This document shows positions 33,348 through 34,025 of a stretch of 34,025 nucleotides of DNA, piece after piece. The notes below the pieces were generated by a model. That model had not been told where the DNA came from. It did no database searches and worked only from the letters and a program-made list of their open reading frames with translations. Each line of letters begins with the position of its first letter. The first letter of the stretch is position 1. The stretch comes from an uncultured Bacteroidales bacterium (GTDB lineage: Bacteria; Bacteroidota; Bacteroidia; Bacteroidales; Bacteroidaceae), in the NCBI GenBank assembly GCA_902787575.1, contig CADAGX010000026.1, positions 1-34,025 on the forward strand, written 5' to 3'. The translations under genes were made by a program, and so were the position numbers.

Positions 33348-34025
33348 TTACTTCATATATATCTTCTTGCCGTCCTTGATGTACAGGCCACGTGTCGGCG
33401 TTGCAACCCGACGGCCAGACAAGTCATAGATGGCAGCAGGCTTCTGCACATCGGCACGCAGCGGCACAACGATGTCGTTGGCATTCAGCGCCACCTCCTT
33501 CTCTAAGCTCCACTTCGAAGCACCGTTGTCGTTCAGGCCACGCACGGATACGTAGTAGATGCTCGTGGGAGACAGGTTGGAGAACGTATAGTGCGTATCT
33601 GTCGTGGTGAAGGTCTCCTGCTCCAACGCACGGCGGGGCGCCTTGTGTGCCGCTGTAATCTCACTCGGAGCTTCCTCCGCATCGAGTCCCAAATCCTTGG
33701 ATGAGAATAAACCGTCGTAAACGGCGAAATATGTCATGTACATAAGCCCCTTCGGAACGAGCGACACGCTGAATGGCGAAGTGATTTTCTCGGCCGAGAT
33801 GATGCCAAGTTCCTCCGTATCGAAGGAAAAACCACCACGCAAGGTGCCTTCTTCTACAGCGAGTTCAACGGAAACTGACACTTTCTCTTCGGAATACGGT
33901 TTCACACCAAACACAAACGTAAGGTTTCCGCTCAGCGGTGTATCAAACTTGGGCGACGTAATAGTTCCCGTGTTCTTGCCCTGTCCCATCTTCAGCTTGT
34001 TGGGCGAGGTGTAAAGCTTCGAGCC
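33348..34025 (-). CDS. C-terminal part of a secreted protein with Fn3-like region and sorting-type tail (5' end outside window)
   Basis: The frame is open from the right edge to the TAA at 33348, giving 225 residues; the N-terminus is missing, so an internal ATG at 33989 should not be taken as the start. The visible part has beta-rich text (SGNLTFVFGVKPYSEEKVSVSV), then an Fn3-like module (TDTHYTFSNLSPTSIYYVSVRGLNDNGASKW). It ends AAIYDLSGRRVATPTRGLYI plus a KDGKKIYMK tail, nearly the same tail as the gene at 5865-7004. That tail is the Prevotella-type form of the sorting or anchoring signal. It is probably a surface or secreted enzyme or adhesin; the catalytic part, if any, lies off the window. 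Confidence 0.88.
   Translation of the reverse strand, partial: GSKLYTSPNKLKMGQGKNTGTITSPKFDTPLSGNLTFVFGVKPYSEEKVSVSVELAVEEGTLRGGFSFDTEELGIISAEKITSPFSVSLVPKGLMYMTYFAVYDGLFSSKDLGLDAEEAPSEITAAHKAPRRALEQETFTTTDTHYTFSNLSPTSIYYVSVRGLNDNGASKWSLEKEVALNANDIVVPLRADVQKPAAIYDLSGRRVATPTRGLYIKDGKKIYMK

Overview
The window looks like chromosomal DNA from a Bacteroidales bacterium, most likely Prevotellaceae. The reasons are: repeated Bacteroidetes promoter boxes of the form TAnnTTTG (several with TTG or TTTG about 20 nt upstream), weak or absent Shine-Dalgarno sites, BspA-type leucine-rich repeat surface proteins, C-terminal tails of the form DLSGRRV..P.RG.YI..GKK..K, a DUF4251 protein, and HTH and anti-sigma-like proteins typical of this order. 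No rRNA, tRNA, CRISPR array, insertion sequence or prophage was seen. The genus is inferred from family composition.

Layout, left to right. Positions 1-7004 (minus strand) hold a tight operon of three exported proteins: a cohesin-like protein with a C-terminal tail, a 1674-residue BspA-like LRR protein with a 13-copy 69-bp tandem repeat, and a protein with two InlB-B-like repeats and a dockerin-like motif that runs off the left edge. Positions 7221-8944 (plus) carry a Bacteroidetes HTH protein and an AAA ATPase whose start is preceded by two tandem near-palindromes. A repeat-rich, gene-free stretch follows (8945-9225). Positions 9226-11806 (minus) form a compact cassette: a WYL-family-like regulator without a recognisable WYL core, a small secreted LRR protein and a membrane Ser/Thr kinase. 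The LRR stop codon abuts the kinase ATG.

Positions 11868-17934 (minus) encode a modular SGNH esterase with a LamG-like domain and a GH78 alpha-L-rhamnosidase. A divergent CE1-type esterase starts at 18047. Together these suggest breakdown of rhamnose-containing, acylated plant polysaccharide, although no SusC/SusD pair lies in the window. The CE1 gene is followed by an HD hydrolase, a PHP phosphoesterase and a DUF4251 lipoprotein-sized protein in a close-packed run.

From 21107 onward most genes are housekeeping: pfkA (minus), a small conserved protein, rpsA, rnz, a 101-residue protein that is little more than a signal peptide plus a sorting-type tail, an ECF sigma / anti-sigma-like / Spy-like periplasmic trio, mazG (minus), a SIMPL protein, a bile-acid:sodium symporter-family transporter and valS. 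Between the transporter and valS a 42-bp hairpin occurs twice; the second copy contains the likely -33 element of the valS promoter. A partial exported protein with an Fn3-like region and a sorting-type tail runs off the right edge.
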